Assembly: GCF_963678545.1 (NCBI RefSeq) | Contig: NZ_OY782870.1 | Coordinates: forward strand, 1,116,001-1,180,000 | Source of the DNA: an uncultured Methanomethylovorans sp. | GTDB lineage: Archaea; Halobacteriota; Methanosarcinia; Methanosarcinales; Methanosarcinaceae | Length of the DNA: 64,000 nucleotides | Reading direction: 5' to 3' | In this document: in pieces, positions 15,747 through 26,678 of the stretch | Position numbering within the stretch: the stretch's first letter is position 1 | Layout of the letters: each line of letters begins with the position of its first letter | The notes under the pieces: model-generated | What the model saw: only the letters and a program-made list of their open reading frames with translations | What the model was told of the DNA's origin: nothing | The model's database searches: none | Made by a program: the position numbers and the translations under genes

Positions 15747-18359
15747 CTATAAAGTATACTCTAATTTCACTCCTCGTACTTGTTCCACTAGAGTAAATGT
15801 GAAAGTACTGCCTTTTCCTTCTTCGCTTTCCACCCATATCTTTCCTTTGTGCAGTTCCACGAATTTTTTTACAAGCGCAAGTCCAAGACCTGTACCTCCG
15901 TATTTTCTTATGGTCGATGAATCAACCTGAGTGAAAGGGTCAAATATCTCTTCTAGTTTATGGCTGGGGATTCCAATTCCTGTGTCGGAAACCGATATCT
16001 GTATAATATTATCCATCTGTTTGGCAACAACTGAAACCCTGCCATTATCAGGTGTAAACTTAATAGCATTGCTGAGCAGATTGTACATGATCTGTTTGAA
16101 CTTCAACTTATCAGCAAATATTTCAGTTGATCTCGCGCTGTTCTCTAGTGTAAGATCAATTTTTTTCCTGATGGCTATTGGTGACATCAATGTAAGCATT
16201 TCCTCAAATGTTTCTGAAAGGGAAAATAGAGAGCAATCAAGTTCCATTTTACCTGCTTCTATTTTAGACAGGTCTAGTACATCATTTATTATCTCAAGAA
16301 GATGTTTACCACTTCTTTCTATATGATTGGTAAAAGCAAGTTGTTTTTCATTGAGATCACCATACATACAAGTACTCAAAAGTTCTGAAAAACCTATAAT
16401 GGTAGTAAGGGGAGTACGCAACTCATGGCTTATATTTGCCAAAAATTCTGACTTTATTCTATTATTTTCTTCTGCCAGCATTTTAGCTTGAATTAATGAG
16501 TGCTCTGCCTTTTTCTTTTCTGCAATATCACTTGAAAACACAAGATAGCGGTTATCTGATAGTTTATTAGCGTCTCTCCTTATCCATCTTACACTTCCAT
16601 CTTTGCGCACGAGAAGCAGTTCAACTGAGGTAAAACCAGTATTTTTAAGCTCCTCAAAACTTTCATGTGCCATATTTCTACATTCAGGAGCTATTAGGTC
16701 AATTACATTCATTCCCAATAGCTCTTCTTCGGAATACCCTGTAAGAGTGCAAGTATTTTTGTTAACTTCTATGTATCTATTATTCTCATCCATGGTAAAG
16801 ATGCCATGTGGTGCTTTTTCAATATAATCTCTAAACTTTCTTTCACTATCCTGCAAAGCATCTATTGCTCTTTTACGAACATTTACGTCGCGATAGTTCA
16901 ACAAAATCCCTTTTATGACGGGGTCATGCAAGAGATTAGTAGCTGTGAATTCTATCCATTTGTAACTGCCATCTTTGCAATGGTATCGTGATTCAGAAGT
17001 TATCGTAGCTTTTGGTCTGCTTAATATTGTGTGGCAGATAGTTTTTTTCATATGTTCCAGGTCGTCAGGATGGATTCTGTCCCATATAGAAGCCCCGATA
17101 ACTTCCTCTTGAGTCCAGCCAAACCATTTTTCAATGTTTGGGCTTTTATATTTATTTATCCCATCCTTATCTGTGATTGCAATAACATCTGCAATATTTT
17201 CTATCATAGAGCTGAGTTTAGCTTCGCTCTCTTTCAGCTCTTCCTCTGCTTTCCTGTGGAGGATTGCCTCACCAATACCATCTGCAACAACCTGAAGAAG
17301 ATTTATGTCTTCTTGGTACCATTGTCTCTTGTTCTTAAAATCTTCAAATCCTATAAAACCCCATAGTGTGTATCCAGAGAAAATAGGAAGAATTAAGATG
17401 GAAAAAATACCTTGTTTTTCCCAAAAAGTTCTCTCTAGCTCATCCAGTTCTTCTACAATATATGAATAGTACTTCCCAGCTTGCAGAGTTTCCAAAAGTC
17501 TTGTCGGTACTTCGCTATAGGGAAGATGTTTGAAAAACAGTTCATCTTTTGGTGGTGTCCTTTCCTCAGCAATTACTGCACATATCGACACGCACGCACC
17601 TAGTTTCAAATCGTCTTCATTTTGGAATACATATGATCTACTATTTCCTACAGTGTTGTGGATGATCTCCAGTATTCTGGGTAAAATTGCATCCATGTTT
17701 TCAGGATTAAGCAAAAGGCGCATGCACTGTACGGTTGCGAGTTCGTATTTAAGCCTTCTCTTAAGTGCATCTTCTGCTTTTTTACGGCTTAGTGCAAGTC
17801 CCACCTGCCTTGTATAAATCTCTACTAAATCATTATCTACCAGTGTCTGGCTGGCAGGCATTAAAAGGACAAAATAGCCGATTATAATATTATCTTTCGC
17901 TATTTTTGCAACTACTACTTCTCCGATGCCGAATACCTTCGAAAAGAGCTTTATTCTCCTTTGCGAAACTACTCCATCAGTTAGTTCATGCAGAGCGCGA
18001 AAACGAGTAATGCTTCTCTTTCGCATCCTTGTTTCAACAGCATCGTTAGCTTCCCACTTGTTTCCCAAAAGCTCAATTCCTATTATTGAGCTAGCCTTTT
18101 TGATTTTATCTAAAGAAGCAGAAATAGCCACTGTAGTATAACATTTGTTTTTATCATCAAAAAGGTTGAAACCAGCGTATTTTGCACCCGATATTTCAGT
18201 CAGATTATCTATTATCTTTTGGTAGTCAATATTTTCAGCAGAGCTCTGGAAGAGGTCCTCCGAGGATACAACCAGTTTTTTAAGGTTTTTATTCTCGTCC
18301 ATATTTATCTGCCACGGGGTTTTGACTATTTTGAATACGCAAAGGCAATTTTTTATCAA
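15747..18359 (-). CDS. GAF/PAS sensor histidine kinase
   Basis: An 870-residue soluble sensor kinase without evident transmembrane helices. Order: a divergent GAF-like region (about 25-190); a second GAF domain (about 205-370); PAS (about 380-500, IADVIAITDKDGINKYKSPN); PAS (about 505-620, APHGIFTMDENNRYIEVN); a HisKA domain with the phospho-acceptor His in FLANISHELRTPL (about 650); and a HATPase with N box NLLSNAIKFT, G1 SDTGIGIP and G2 YGGTGLGLALV. All catalytic boxes are intact. The stop is TAG. No response regulator is adjacent, so this is an orphan kinase. Its kinase core closely resembles that of the gene at 40403-42298. A promoter probably lies in the 116 bases shared with uvrA's end. 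Confidence 0.9.
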   Translation of the reverse strand: MIKNCLCVFKIVKTPWQINMDENKNLKKLVVSSEDLFQSSAENIDYQKIIDNLTEISGAKYAGFNLFDDKNKCYTTVAISASLDKIKKASSIIGIELLGNKWEANDAVETRMRKRSITRFRALHELTDGVVSQRRIKLFSKVFGIGEVVVAKIAKDNIIIGYFVLLMPASQTLVDNDLVEIYTRQVGLALSRKKAEDALKRRLKYELATVQCMRLLLNPENMDAILPRILEIIHNTVGNSRSYVFQNEDDLKLGACVSICAVIAEERTPPKDELFFKHLPYSEVPTRLLETLQAGKYYSYIVEELDELERTFWEKQGIFSILILPIFSGYTLWGFIGFEDFKNKRQWYQEDINLLQVVADGIGEAILHRKAEEELKESEAKLSSMIENIADVIAITDKDGINKYKSPNIEKWFGWTQEEVIGASIWDRIHPDDLEHMKKTICHTILSRPKATITSESRYHCKDGSYKWIEFTATNLLHDPVIKGILLNYRDVNVRKRAIDALQDSERKFRDYIEKAPHGIFTMDENNRYIEVNKNTCTLTGYSEEELLGMNVIDLIAPECRNMAHESFEELKNTGFTSVELLLVRKDGSVRWIRRDANKLSDNRYLVFSSDIAEKKKAEHSLIQAKMLAEENNRIKSEFLANISHELRTPLTTIIGFSELLSTCMYGDLNEKQLAFTNHIERSGKHLLEIINDVLDLSKIEAGKMELDCSLFSLSETFEEMLTLMSPIAIRKKIDLTLENSARSTEIFADKLKFKQIMYNLLSNAIKFTPDNGRVSVVAKQMDNIIQISVSDTGIGIPSHKLEEIFDPFTQVDSSTIRKYGGTGLGLALVKKFVELHKGKIWVESEEGKGSTFTFTLVEQVRGVKLEYTL

Positions 18360-18475
18360 TGTTGTATCATTATATAATGATTCTCCATAATTGCCAAGTA
18401 AGTCTATTTATGCGCAAATTAACATGACTTCTGATGAATTTCAATTTTGAATTGCACGGTTCTATTTGACAGATA

Positions 18476-21313
18476 TCATCTATTTGAAGTTCTTTCCAGT
18501 GCTCTTTGCAGAAACTTTCCAGTATATGATATATCATTTGTTACTATTTTCTCCGGAATTCCCTGGGCTATAATTTCTCCGCCCTTTTCTCCACCTTCTG
18601 GTCCAAGGTCGATTATCCAGTCAGCCGTCTTTATGACATCCAGATTGTGTTCGATGACCATGACGGTGTTGCCGCTTTCCACCAGTTGCTGGAGTACTTC
18701 CAGCAGCTTTTTAACATCATGGAAATGCAATCCCGTTGTGGGTTCATCCAGAATGTACACTGTTTTACCTGTAGAACGTCTGCTAAGTTCAGTGGCAAGT
18801 TTTACCCTCTGTGCTTCACCGCCGGATAGTGTCGTTGAGGATTGTCCAACCTTTATATATCCCAAGCCCACATCATATAAGGTCTGAAGTTTCCTTTGGA
18901 TAGCAGGAACGTTCTCAAAGAACTCCAGCGCTTCTTCCACCGTCATATCCAGAACATCTGCTATATTACGATCCTTATAAGTGATCTCCAGGGTCTCCCG
19001 ATTATAACGCTTTCCATGACACACTTCACAGGGCACGTACACATCAGGAAGGAAATTCATTTCTATGGTGATAGTGCCGTCTCCGGAGCATGCTTCACAC
19101 CTGCCTCCACGTATGTTAAAGCTGAACCTGCCTGCTTGGTATCCTCTTGCTTTTGCAAGCTTTGTCTGTGCGAATAATTCTCTTATGGGCGTGAACAAAT
19201 TAGTGTAGGTAGCAGGATTTGATCGCGGAGTTCTGCCAATAGGTGATTGATCTATAGTGATTACCTTATCTACCTGTTCGAGTCCGCTAATCGACATGTA
19301 TTTTCCTGGCCTTTCCCTAGCCTTGTTTAGCTCCTTTGCCAGCACCTTGTTCAGTGTTTCATTGATGAGCGTGCTTTTTCCGGAACCAGATACTCCTGTA
19401 ACACACAACATGATACCAAGGGGGAATTCAACATCCAGGTTTTTGAGATTATTCTCGCTGGCACCACAGAGAGTAAGCTTCCCGGTGGGTTTTCGCCGTT
19501 TTTTCGGAACTTCTATGCTAAGTTTCCCACTCATGTATTTTCCAGTGAGCGAGTCCTTGTTTTCCATTATCTGTTGTGGTGTGCCTTCTGCAACAATCTC
19601 TCCTCCGTGGATGCCTGCTCCTGGACCCATATCCACAACATGGTCGGCACTTTCTATTGTCTCATCATCATGCTCTACTACTAAAACAGTGTTCCCAATA
19701 TCCCGCAGATGTTTCAGCGTATTGATTAGTCTCAGATTGTCTCTCTGATGTAGTCCTATGCTGGGTTCGTCTAATATATACAGCACTCCCATAAGGCTGG
19801 ACCCTATCTGTGTGGCCAGTCTGATACGCTGAGCCTCTCCCCCAGAAAGTGTAGCTGATGACCTGCTCAGTGTCAGGTAATCAAGACCAACGTCCATAAG
19901 GAATCCTAATCTTGCTTTGATCTCCTTAAGGATCAGGCGGGCAATAGTGTATTCCCTTTCATTGAGTTTTGTTTCAACATTCTGGAATAAATACAGAGTT
20001 TCCTCCACAGACATGTCTGTGATGTCGATTATATTCTTCTCATCAATAGTGACTGCAAGGCTTGCAGGCTTCAGTCTTTTCCCATTACACACCAGGCACG
20101 GTTTTGTACTGATGTACCGTGTCATCTTTTCCTTTGTGTTTTCAGATTCAGTGTTTTCGTAGGTCTTGGAGATATTGGCAATAACTCCCTTGAATCTGCC
20201 AGTGTGCTGCCATACGCCTCCCGTACGGCCGACATGGACATAGGGTATGTATTCATTCGTACCGTACATTATCACATGCTTTGCCTTTTCAGGTAGTTGC
20301 TCGTATGGCGTGTCCATGGAGAATCCCATGTGCTTTGCCAGGGATTCCAGAGACTGCATGTAATATCCATCAGCAGTGCTCCAGGGTTCCACCGCACCTT
20401 CGCGCAGGCTCCGGGATTTATCCGGTACGATCAGATCGGGGTCAAACTCCATGGAAGTTCCAAGGCCATGACATTCCGGGCAGGCTCCCTGAGGGCTATT
20501 GAATGAGAATGCTGAGGGTTCAAGGTCCTCAAACCCAGTTCCACATTCTGGACAGGCCATTTTTTCACTGAAGGTAAGTTCTTCGCCTTCGAGTATTTGT
20601 ACTGTCACGGTACCTCCGCTCTTTTCCAAAGATGTCTCCACATCCTCAGCAAGCCTTTCTCGGATACCTTCCTTGATGACTAGTCTGTCAACAACAATGT
20701 CAATATTGTGCTTGTAATATCTTCCAAGTTCAATATCCTTAGCTTCTTCAAGAGAATATACCTCTCCATCAATACGCACTCTTGAGAAGCCATCTGTCAA
20801 CAGGTCAGTAATCAGTTTCTTGTATTCACCTTTTCGTTCTCGGACAAGGGGAGCGAGTATATGGACCTTTGCCCCTTCTTTGATTTCCATTATACTGTCC
20901 ACGATCTGGTCTACGCTCTGAGGTTCTATTATCCTTCCGCAGTCTGGGCAGTGGCGAATGCCTATTCTGGCATACAAAAGTCTTAGATAATCATATATCT
21001 CAGTAACAGTACCTACGGTAGACCTGGGATTCTTACTGGTGGTTTTCTGCTCGATAGAAATCGCCGGAGACAAACCTTCTATGTATTCAACATCGGGTTT
21101 TTCCATTAATCCCAGGAACTGGCGGGCATAGGCTGACAATGATTCTACATATCTGCGCTGTCCTTCGGCATAGATGGTATCGAAAGCCAGAGACGATTTA
21201 CCTGAACCACTGAGCCCTGTAATAACTATGAGTTTGTCCCTGGGTAGTGTCAGGTCGATGTTCTTAAGATTATGCTCTTTGGCGCCTCGGATGATTATAT
21301 TGTTCAAAGACAT
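18476..21313 (-). CDS. uvrA: Excinuclease ABC subunit A
   Basis: DNA-damage recognition ATPase of nucleotide excision repair; the UvrA dimer loads UvrB on lesions. At 945 residues it is full length. The two ABC ATPase modules have Walker [10 protein letters not shown] (about 33) and GVSGSGKST (about 638), signature [12 protein letters not shown] and [12 protein letters not shown], and Walker [11 protein letters not shown] and [10 protein letters not shown]. Zinc modules are visible as [22 protein letters not shown] and CEAC/CEVC pairs. Bacterial-type Uvr genes in mesophilic archaea are regarded as acquired from bacteria. uvrB and uvrC are not in this window. Confidence 0.96.
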   Translation of the reverse strand: MSLNNIIIRGAKEHNLKNIDLTLPRDKLIVITGLSGSGKSSLAFDTIYAEGQRRYVESLSAYARQFLGLMEKPDVEYIEGLSPAISIEQKTTSKNPRSTVGTVTEIYDYLRLLYARIGIRHCPDCGRIIEPQSVDQIVDSIMEIKEGAKVHILAPLVRERKGEYKKLITDLLTDGFSRVRIDGEVYSLEEAKDIELGRYYKHNIDIVVDRLVIKEGIRERLAEDVETSLEKSGGTVTVQILEGEELTFSEKMACPECGTGFEDLEPSAFSFNSPQGACPECHGLGTSMEFDPDLIVPDKSRSLREGAVEPWSTADGYYMQSLESLAKHMGFSMDTPYEQLPEKAKHVIMYGTNEYIPYVHVGRTGGVWQHTGRFKGVIANISKTYENTESENTKEKMTRYISTKPCLVCNGKRLKPASLAVTIDEKNIIDITDMSVEETLYLFQNVETKLNEREYTIARLILKEIKARLGFLMDVGLDYLTLSRSSATLSGGEAQRIRLATQIGSSLMGVLYILDEPSIGLHQRDNLRLINTLKHLRDIGNTVLVVEHDDETIESADHVVDMGPGAGIHGGEIVAEGTPQQIMENKDSLTGKYMSGKLSIEVPKKRRKPTGKLTLCGASENNLKNLDVEFPLGIMLCVTGVSGSGKSTLINETLNKVLAKELNKARERPGKYMSISGLEQVDKVITIDQSPIGRTPRSNPATYTNLFTPIRELFAQTKLAKARGYQAGRFSFNIRGGRCEACSGDGTITIEMNFLPDVYVPCEVCHGKRYNRETLEITYKDRNIADVLDMTVEEALEFFENVPAIQRKLQTLYDVGLGYIKVGQSSTTLSGGEAQRVKLATELSRRSTGKTVYILDEPTTGLHFHDVKKLLEVLQQLVESGNTVMVIEHNLDVIKTADWIIDLGPEGGEKGGEIIAQGIPEKIVTNDISYTGKFLQRALERTSNR

Positions 21314-21491
21314 GGTCTCATAGGTCTCTTTATGATATGTTCAACATAAAAAAGGTCGAAGGGATGAAGTTTTATCTGCAGCTTGTCCCACACTTATGGT
21401 ATATCATGGCTCTCGATTGTATTTAAATAATTCGCAGCTCATAACCGAGTAGCTTTTCTATTGCAGATTAGTTGTAGTAGTTTAAAAAGGG

Positions 21492-21524
21492 AGAAGATGA
21501 GTTTCAGTTTCAGTTTCATCTTCT
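21492..21524 (-). terminator. Hairpin terminator after the GlcD-CCG gene
   Basis: On the minus strand AGAAGATGA and TCATCTTCT form a perfect 9-bp stem around a 15-base AAC-TG repeat loop, followed by CCCTTTTT. It starts 4 bases after the stop codon at 21529. Confidence 0.65.
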
Positions 21525-21528
21525 ATTT

Positions 21529-24500
21529 TCAGTGGGTCTTTATGTATTCTATCATTTTCGGTGTCAGCAGAGGTGCGATCTGTGGAAGCATATTCGGCAT
21601 CAGGTTAGCCATTGCAGCAGGCATGAGGTCAGGCATCTGCTCCAGCATGTAGTCCGGCATTGGCACTCTTTTCTCCACTGCCTTAAGCATCTTTGGCATG
21701 ACCTTTGGCATCAGGGAGGGCATGAGCAGAGGCATCATTTTCGGCATCATTGGCTTCATAAGCGCATCCATCCCTGGTACATATTTTACTGTCTTCATCA
21801 TTGCCTGCATGTATGAGGGCATGGCAGCGATCATATCAGGTAGAAGTTCCACCATCATGTCGGTCATGTTCTCAGGCATCATCAGGTCTATCATCTTGTC
21901 AAAGGTAGCCCATGCAATAAGAGCATCATTCGTAGTGTCGGGGATATCATATCCCAGACTGCGGGCTGCTAATGCGCCAAGATCCTGTATTTGCAGGTTC
22001 ACATTGTTATCCCTTGCAGTGATCCTGAACTGTACCATGCAGCATGGGCAAAGGGCAGCCATTATATCTGCATTTTGATCAACAGCCTCCTGGAGACGCA
22101 CGTTACCTATCTTGCCTGCTACTTTTGGTTCATCTATAAGCGTTACCACGGAACCGCAACAGAGTGCATTCTCCCTATTGTGTTCCATTTCTCTAAACTG
22201 CACACCTGGTATTGCCTTGAGCAGCTCGCGTGGAGGTTCATAAACACCTGCACCGGCCCTGCCAATATGGCATGAATCGTGCCACGCAACAACTTTGTTA
22301 AGAGGAACCTTGAACTTTGGCTTCAGTACATCCAGTTTATCCACTAGCACTTCCGAATAATGCTTTGCTTCGATGTTGAATTCCATTCCTAACTTTTCAG
22401 CCCACTGGGGATAGAGGGTCTTCCACATCAACAAGCATGCAGGACATGAAGTAACAACCGTCTTAACTCCCTTTTTTTGCATGTTTGCAGTATTCATCTT
22501 CATGATCTTCTCGAAGATGTCCCATTTCCCTGCCACAAGCATCGGAATTCCACAGCATGCTTCCTTGTCGCCGAGGTATGTGAACTCGATTCCTGCTTCA
22601 TCAAGGAGGCGTACAGCACCAACAGCTACGTCCTTTTCCACAAAGGATGCAGTACAGCCTGCAAAGTAAGCTACTTCGGCTTTATCCTTTATTTTTGCAC
22701 GGATATCGTTTGGCAGCCATCCATCCCTGTCCTTCCTATAATTTGCCCAGATATTTCTTTCTTTTTCAAGGCTCTGAGCCATGATTTCAAATGGCGGGAT
22801 TGTCATCATCTTTTTCTTCTGGACAAAATTCTCCCTGAGTGTCATCCAGGAACGTTCAATGGGAAGGTCAAGTTGACAATAGTGGTCACACATTTCACAA
22901 GTAGTACAAGCCAGAAAAGTGTCCACTTGTTCCTGATCCAGTTCTGCTTTTCCAGCAATGTACTCTTTTAGGAAGAACCACTTTCCACGGGGGGATTGTG
23001 ATTCCCATCCTCTTCCGTAATATTGGTCGCATTCACGTACGCAGTAACCACACTGTGCGCAAGTGTAAGCGTGTGATAGCACATCTCCAGGTATGCCTTT
23101 CTGGTCTTTGAACTCCTGAGCACCCACTCCTGAGCGATTGCCTACAAAACGGGCAATCGGCTCAAAGGTTTTTGCCATAGAAAGTCCGGTCTTCATCAGA
23201 GATTTACCTGTAAGCGTTTCGGGGTTCATAATGTCTTTTGGATCCACTTGCTTTTTGAGATCCTGGACCATTGCTAGCTTATCTCCGAACACTTTATCGG
23301 CATTTTTTGCAAAGTACAGCCCAGATGTGTATATCCGGCCTCCGTTCTCTTCTGCTATCTTTACTATGCTTAGTGCAAGAGGGAATGCCATATTGAACTT
23401 AAAGGAACGTTCTGAGTGAGGCATAAAACATAGCAGGACGGCCATGTCGCCTTTAGCAACCATGCCCTCCACAAGTACAGGCAAAGCTATTTTTTTCTTA
23501 ATCTCATCTAAAACCTTTCCGATGCTAGATACAGGCACAACCACTTCTGCCGGGATGAACGATGGTCCTAGCCTTTTGACCTTCATGGATCTGAACCATT
23601 CTTCAGTTTCATGTTTAGCTATCTCATCAGACAATATCTCTCCACCAGTTTCCTTGATGATGTCTTTGAGAGCACTTACATCCCTGGATTCAGGATATGC
23701 GAAATTACAAATGTAAGCTTTGGGAAGTTCTGGTCTGTGTTCTTCCACAGGTTCTCCGTAATGTGTCTTTGGAGGTGCCCGGTTCTTCATTTGTGCCCAT
23801 TCTGGATTAATAAATGATACTGACCAGAGGGGAACCTTGCGATCTCCCACAAGAGCAATGGCTTTTTGCATACTAGTGGCATCAGGGAACTTTGCAGATA
23901 TGGCTCCAGTTTTCTCGAGTTTTCTCACCTTTAGAATAATTTCGGTAATGATACCTATAGTACCCATGGTGCCTACTATCTTCTGCAGTTCATTTCCTTT
24001 GAAGTCCTTTACTTCTCCATTAGGGAGCACAACTCTAGCGCTTTCCATAGTGTCTTGGGACCAGCCGTATTCATAACTTCCATATCCCAAACCGTTCTGT
24101 GCAAGCCATCCTCCTACTGTAGCGGACATTGCACTGGAAGGTACAGCCTGTACTGCGAGTCCTTCCTTATTCAGCTTAGATTCCAGTTTTTCCCAGACAA
24201 TACCTGCCCCTACAGTAACCTTCATGTTGTTTTTATCAACATTGGTGATCTTGCGCATAGGAGTTACATCTGCAATGATGCCGCCCTTTGTGGGTATGAC
24301 GCCGCCATATCCTGATGATGCCCCTGCCCGTGGTACAATAGCTATCTCATGTTTTCTGGCAAACTCCATGAGTTTTACAGCCTGCTCCTCGTTACTTACT
24401 TTAACTATAGCTGCAGGCTCGGTTTTTCCTAAAAATGTTTTTACTACAGGTGGTAGTGATCCCACATCATGTGTATAAAAGTGCCTTTCTTTTGTTTTGA

Positions 24501-24576
24501 AATTGACACCTTCTCCAAAAATGGATGCAAGCTCTTTCTTTTGCTGCTCGTTCAATTCGTATACCGCTTTAACCAT
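21529..24576 (-). CDS. GlcD-type FAD oxidoreductase fused to Fe-S/CCG domains
   Basis: A 1015-residue fusion. Residues about 55-240 are an FAD-binding type 4 domain (VPRAGASSGYGGV, PSSAMSATVGGWLAQNGLGYGSYEYGW), followed by the FAD-linked oxidase C-terminal region to about 465. Next is a ferredoxin-like pair (CAQCGYCVREC and CTTCEMCDHYC, about 510-600). Then come two cysteine-rich CCG domains (GCTASF, ACCGIPML, SCHIGR, ALCCGS), as in HdrD/GlpC/LutA proteins. The fusion suggests a 2-hydroxyacid (for example D-lactate or glycolate) dehydrogenase passing electrons through Fe-S centres to a membrane or heterodisulfide-type acceptor; the substrate is inferred. The last 115 residues are an unusual Met/Pro-rich tail. 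Monocistronic, with its own terminator. Confidence 0.85.
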   Translation of the reverse strand: MVKAVYELNEQQKKELASIFGEGVNFKTKERHFYTHDVGSLPPVVKTFLGKTEPAAIVKVSNEEQAVKLMEFARKHEIAIVPRAGASSGYGGVIPTKGGIIADVTPMRKITNVDKNNMKVTVGAGIVWEKLESKLNKEGLAVQAVPSSAMSATVGGWLAQNGLGYGSYEYGWSQDTMESARVVLPNGEVKDFKGNELQKIVGTMGTIGIITEIILKVRKLEKTGAISAKFPDATSMQKAIALVGDRKVPLWSVSFINPEWAQMKNRAPPKTHYGEPVEEHRPELPKAYICNFAYPESRDVSALKDIIKETGGEILSDEIAKHETEEWFRSMKVKRLGPSFIPAEVVVPVSSIGKVLDEIKKKIALPVLVEGMVAKGDMAVLLCFMPHSERSFKFNMAFPLALSIVKIAEENGGRIYTSGLYFAKNADKVFGDKLAMVQDLKKQVDPKDIMNPETLTGKSLMKTGLSMAKTFEPIARFVGNRSGVGAQEFKDQKGIPGDVLSHAYTCAQCGYCVRECDQYYGRGWESQSPRGKWFFLKEYIAGKAELDQEQVDTFLACTTCEMCDHYCQLDLPIERSWMTLRENFVQKKKMMTIPPFEIMAQSLEKERNIWANYRKDRDGWLPNDIRAKIKDKAEVAYFAGCTASFVEKDVAVGAVRLLDEAGIEFTYLGDKEACCGIPMLVAGKWDIFEKIMKMNTANMQKKGVKTVVTSCPACLLMWKTLYPQWAEKLGMEFNIEAKHYSEVLVDKLDVLKPKFKVPLNKVVAWHDSCHIGRAGAGVYEPPRELLKAIPGVQFREMEHNRENALCCGSVVTLIDEPKVAGKIGNVRLQEAVDQNADIMAALCPCCMVQFRITARDNNVNLQIQDLGALAARSLGYDIPDTTNDALIAWATFDKMIDLMMPENMTDMMVELLPDMIAAMPSYMQAMMKTVKYVPGMDALMKPMMPKMMPLLMPSLMPKVMPKMLKAVEKRVPMPDYMLEQMPDLMPAAMANLMPNMLPQIAPLLTPKMIEYIKTH

Positions 24577-24754
24577 ACTTCTTACCCCATGTGATGTGTT
24601 GAATGTTTACAGTACTGATATTGTGCAGCAGTAGTATTTAAACAAATTCAAGTACTGTCAAAAATATGTGGTCAACGGAAGTACTGAATGAAATAATATA
24701 CGGAAATGATAAAAAGCATCAATGACAAACCTTAACTTACAATTGGAGTGTAGC

Positions 24755-26194
24755 ATGATACTTCCTGATCACAAGACTAAAATTGTATGCACAATTGGCC
24801 CATCTTCTTCATCGGAAGAAATGATCCGGGGTTTGATACTTAGTGGAATGAATATGGCTCGCCTGAATTTTTCTCACGGGGAGCTGTCTCATCACAGTGA
24901 GGTCATCTACAGAATACGGAAAATAGCCACTGAGATGGATAAGATCATTCCTATCCTTGTGGATCTTCCCGGTCCTAAAATAAGGATTGGTAAGCTTTTG
25001 AAGGAACCATTTAATCTCCAACAGGGAGACACAGTGACCCTCACTTCATCTACAGAACTTCTGGATGACTCTTTTATACCAGTAGATTTTCCTAAACTTG
25101 CAGAAAGTGTATCTCCCGGCAGCTTGGTCTATATAAATGATGGTTTCTTACAACTGGAATGTCTTGAAGTTTCAGGAGAAAATGTGAAATGTAAAGTTAT
25201 CGTGGGAGGCGAACTTACATCTCACAAAGGTGTTAATTTGCCGGGTTCCAATGTGTTCCTTGAACCAGTTACAGAAAATGATCTACGCATAGTTGATTTT
25301 GCTTTGGAGGAGGGACTTGACTGTTTTAGTATATCTTTCATTGAATCGGCAGATGATGTAAAAAAGATAAGGGAACATGTCGATTCCAAGGGAAAGAAAG
25401 CATTTCTAGTTGCAAAGATCGAAAGGGAAAGAGCTGTTAAGAACATTGACAGCATCTTGCTTGTAGCAGATGCCATTATGGTTGCAAGGGGAGATCTAGG
25501 TGTGGAGATTCCAATAGAGGATGTACCTATAGTGCAGAAGAAAATAATTCACAAAGCGAATCTTCTTAGCATCCCTGTGATCACAGCTACACAGATGCTG
25601 GAATCCATGACCTATAACATACGTCCGACTCGTGCTGAAGCTAGTGATGTGGCCAATGCTATTATAGATGGCACAGATGCCGTTATGCTATCTGGTGAAA
25701 CTGCTGTAGGTAAATATCCTCTTGCCACTGTTGAAATGATGGCAAAGATAGCCAAGCAAACTGAAAAATGGCGCGGTACTTCCAAGAACGGTATATACCT
25801 GATGAAAAAAGCTATGACAAAAATGCAATTGCAGATCGATGATATCATTTCCATGCAGATAAACGAAGCTCTGCAGCAATTGCCTATTAAGTATGTACTC
25901 GTTCCCACAGCATCCGGAGAGACCTGTAGGCGTGTTTCCCGTTTCAGGTCTGATACATGGATCATTGGATTTAGCAGGTATCCGCATACGTGCAATGTCA
26001 TGGCTTTCCAGTATGCGGTACACCCGATATTTGTAGAGGGGCAGGTGACTGATTGGGAGCAAAAAGCCTTTGAAAAACTCAAGCAATATGCTATTTATGC
26101 TCCCGGGGAACTGGTTATAATTACTCAGGGGCAAACTGCAGGACATGGAAAACAGGGAGGAACAAACCTACTCAAATTCATCCGGCTGGAGTGA
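24755..26194 (+). CDS. pyk: Pyruvate kinase
   Basis: Glycolytic enzyme converting phosphoenolpyruvate and ADP to pyruvate and ATP. The protein begins MILPDHKTKIVCTIGPSS and carries MNMARLNFSHG, the catalytic-Lys signature FLVAKIERERAV, IMVARGDLGVEIP, ITATQMLESM and MLSGETAVGKYP. At about 479 residues it includes the C-terminal regulatory domain. ATG 24755 is chosen because GGAG lies 6 bases upstream and the protein then starts where the family does; ATG 24722 would add 11 residues. It converges with msrA, the two stop codons being only a few bases apart. Confidence 0.95.
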   Translation: MILPDHKTKIVCTIGPSSSSEEMIRGLILSGMNMARLNFSHGELSHHSEVIYRIRKIATEMDKIIPILVDLPGPKIRIGKLLKEPFNLQQGDTVTLTSSTELLDDSFIPVDFPKLAESVSPGSLVYINDGFLQLECLEVSGENVKCKVIVGGELTSHKGVNLPGSNVFLEPVTENDLRIVDFALEEGLDCFSISFIESADDVKKIREHVDSKGKKAFLVAKIERERAVKNIDSILLVADAIMVARGDLGVEIPIEDVPIVQKKIIHKANLLSIPVITATQMLESMTYNIRPTRAEASDVANAIIDGTDAVMLSGETAVGKYPLATVEMMAKIAKQTEKWRGTSKNGIYLMKKAMTKMQLQIDDIISMQINEALQQLPIKYVLVPTASGETCRRVSRFRSDTWIIGFSRYPHTCNVMAFQYAVHPIFVEGQVTDWEQKAFEKLKQYAIYAPGELVIITQGQTAGHGKQGGTNLLKFIRLE

Positions 26195-26196
26195 TC

Positions 26197-26670
26197 TCAA
26201 TGGATCATGCAGCCACCAATGCCTCCCTTTTCAAAGTATTGCTGATGGTATTCCTCTGCTCTGTAAAATGTTGATGCAGGCACTATTTCAGTAACTATAG
26301 GATTCTTGAATTTACCCGATTTTTGCACAATTTCCTTTGAAGAGATTGCTGCAGATCTTTGTTCTTCAGTGTGATAGAAAATAGCGGACCTATATTGGGT
26401 ACCATTATCTGGTCCCTGCCTGTTGATTGTGGTTGGATCGTGAATATTCCAAAATACTTCAAGCAATTGCGTATAACTTATTATCGCAGGGTCAAACAGG
26501 AGATCAACTGCTTCAGCGTGTCCTGTCTTTCCGGTACACACGTCTTTATATGTCGGATTTTCAAAATGCCCGCCTGTATATCCCACAGATGTTGCTATTA
26601 CTCCTTTCAGTCTTCTGAAATTAGCTTCCACTCCCCAAAAACATCCTGCTGCAAATGTAGCTTTTTCGAT
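26197..26670 (-). CDS. msrA: Peptide methionine sulfoxide reductase A, apparent ATC start
   Basis: Repairs methionine-S-sulfoxide in proteins. The catalytic motif GCFWG is encoded at about 26656-26642 and is followed by [22 protein letters not shown], then GHAEAV and HDPTT, all typical of MsrA. No ATG, GTG or TTG precedes GCFWG in this frame: upstream of it reads TAG AGA ACA ATC GAA AAA GCT. The GTG at 26631 would remove the catalytic Cys. ATC at 26670-26668 stands exactly where the family's initiator Met lies ([13 protein letters not shown]) and has GGAGGT 8 bases upstream, so I take it as the start (157 residues). Either a rare ATC initiation or an ATG mutation/sequence error. Confidence 0.8.
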   Translation of the reverse strand: MEKATFAAGCFWGVEANFRRLKGVIATSVGYTGGHFENPTYKDVCTGKTGHAEAVDLLFDPAIISYTQLLEVFWNIHDPTTINRQGPDNGTQYRSAIFYHTEEQRSAAISSKEIVQKSGKFKNPIVTEIVPASTFYRAEEYHQQYFEKGGIGGCMIH

Positions 26671-26678
26671 TGTTCTCT

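Noticed and set aside
21532..21816. His-rich open frame on the plus strand
   Set aside because: It is the antisense of the Met-rich tail (ATG codons read as CAT give His), so it is a shadow.
26197..26631. msrA starting at GTG 26631
   Set aside because: This start removes the catalytic GCFWG and has no Shine-Dalgarno; the family N-terminus is clearly encoded upstream.
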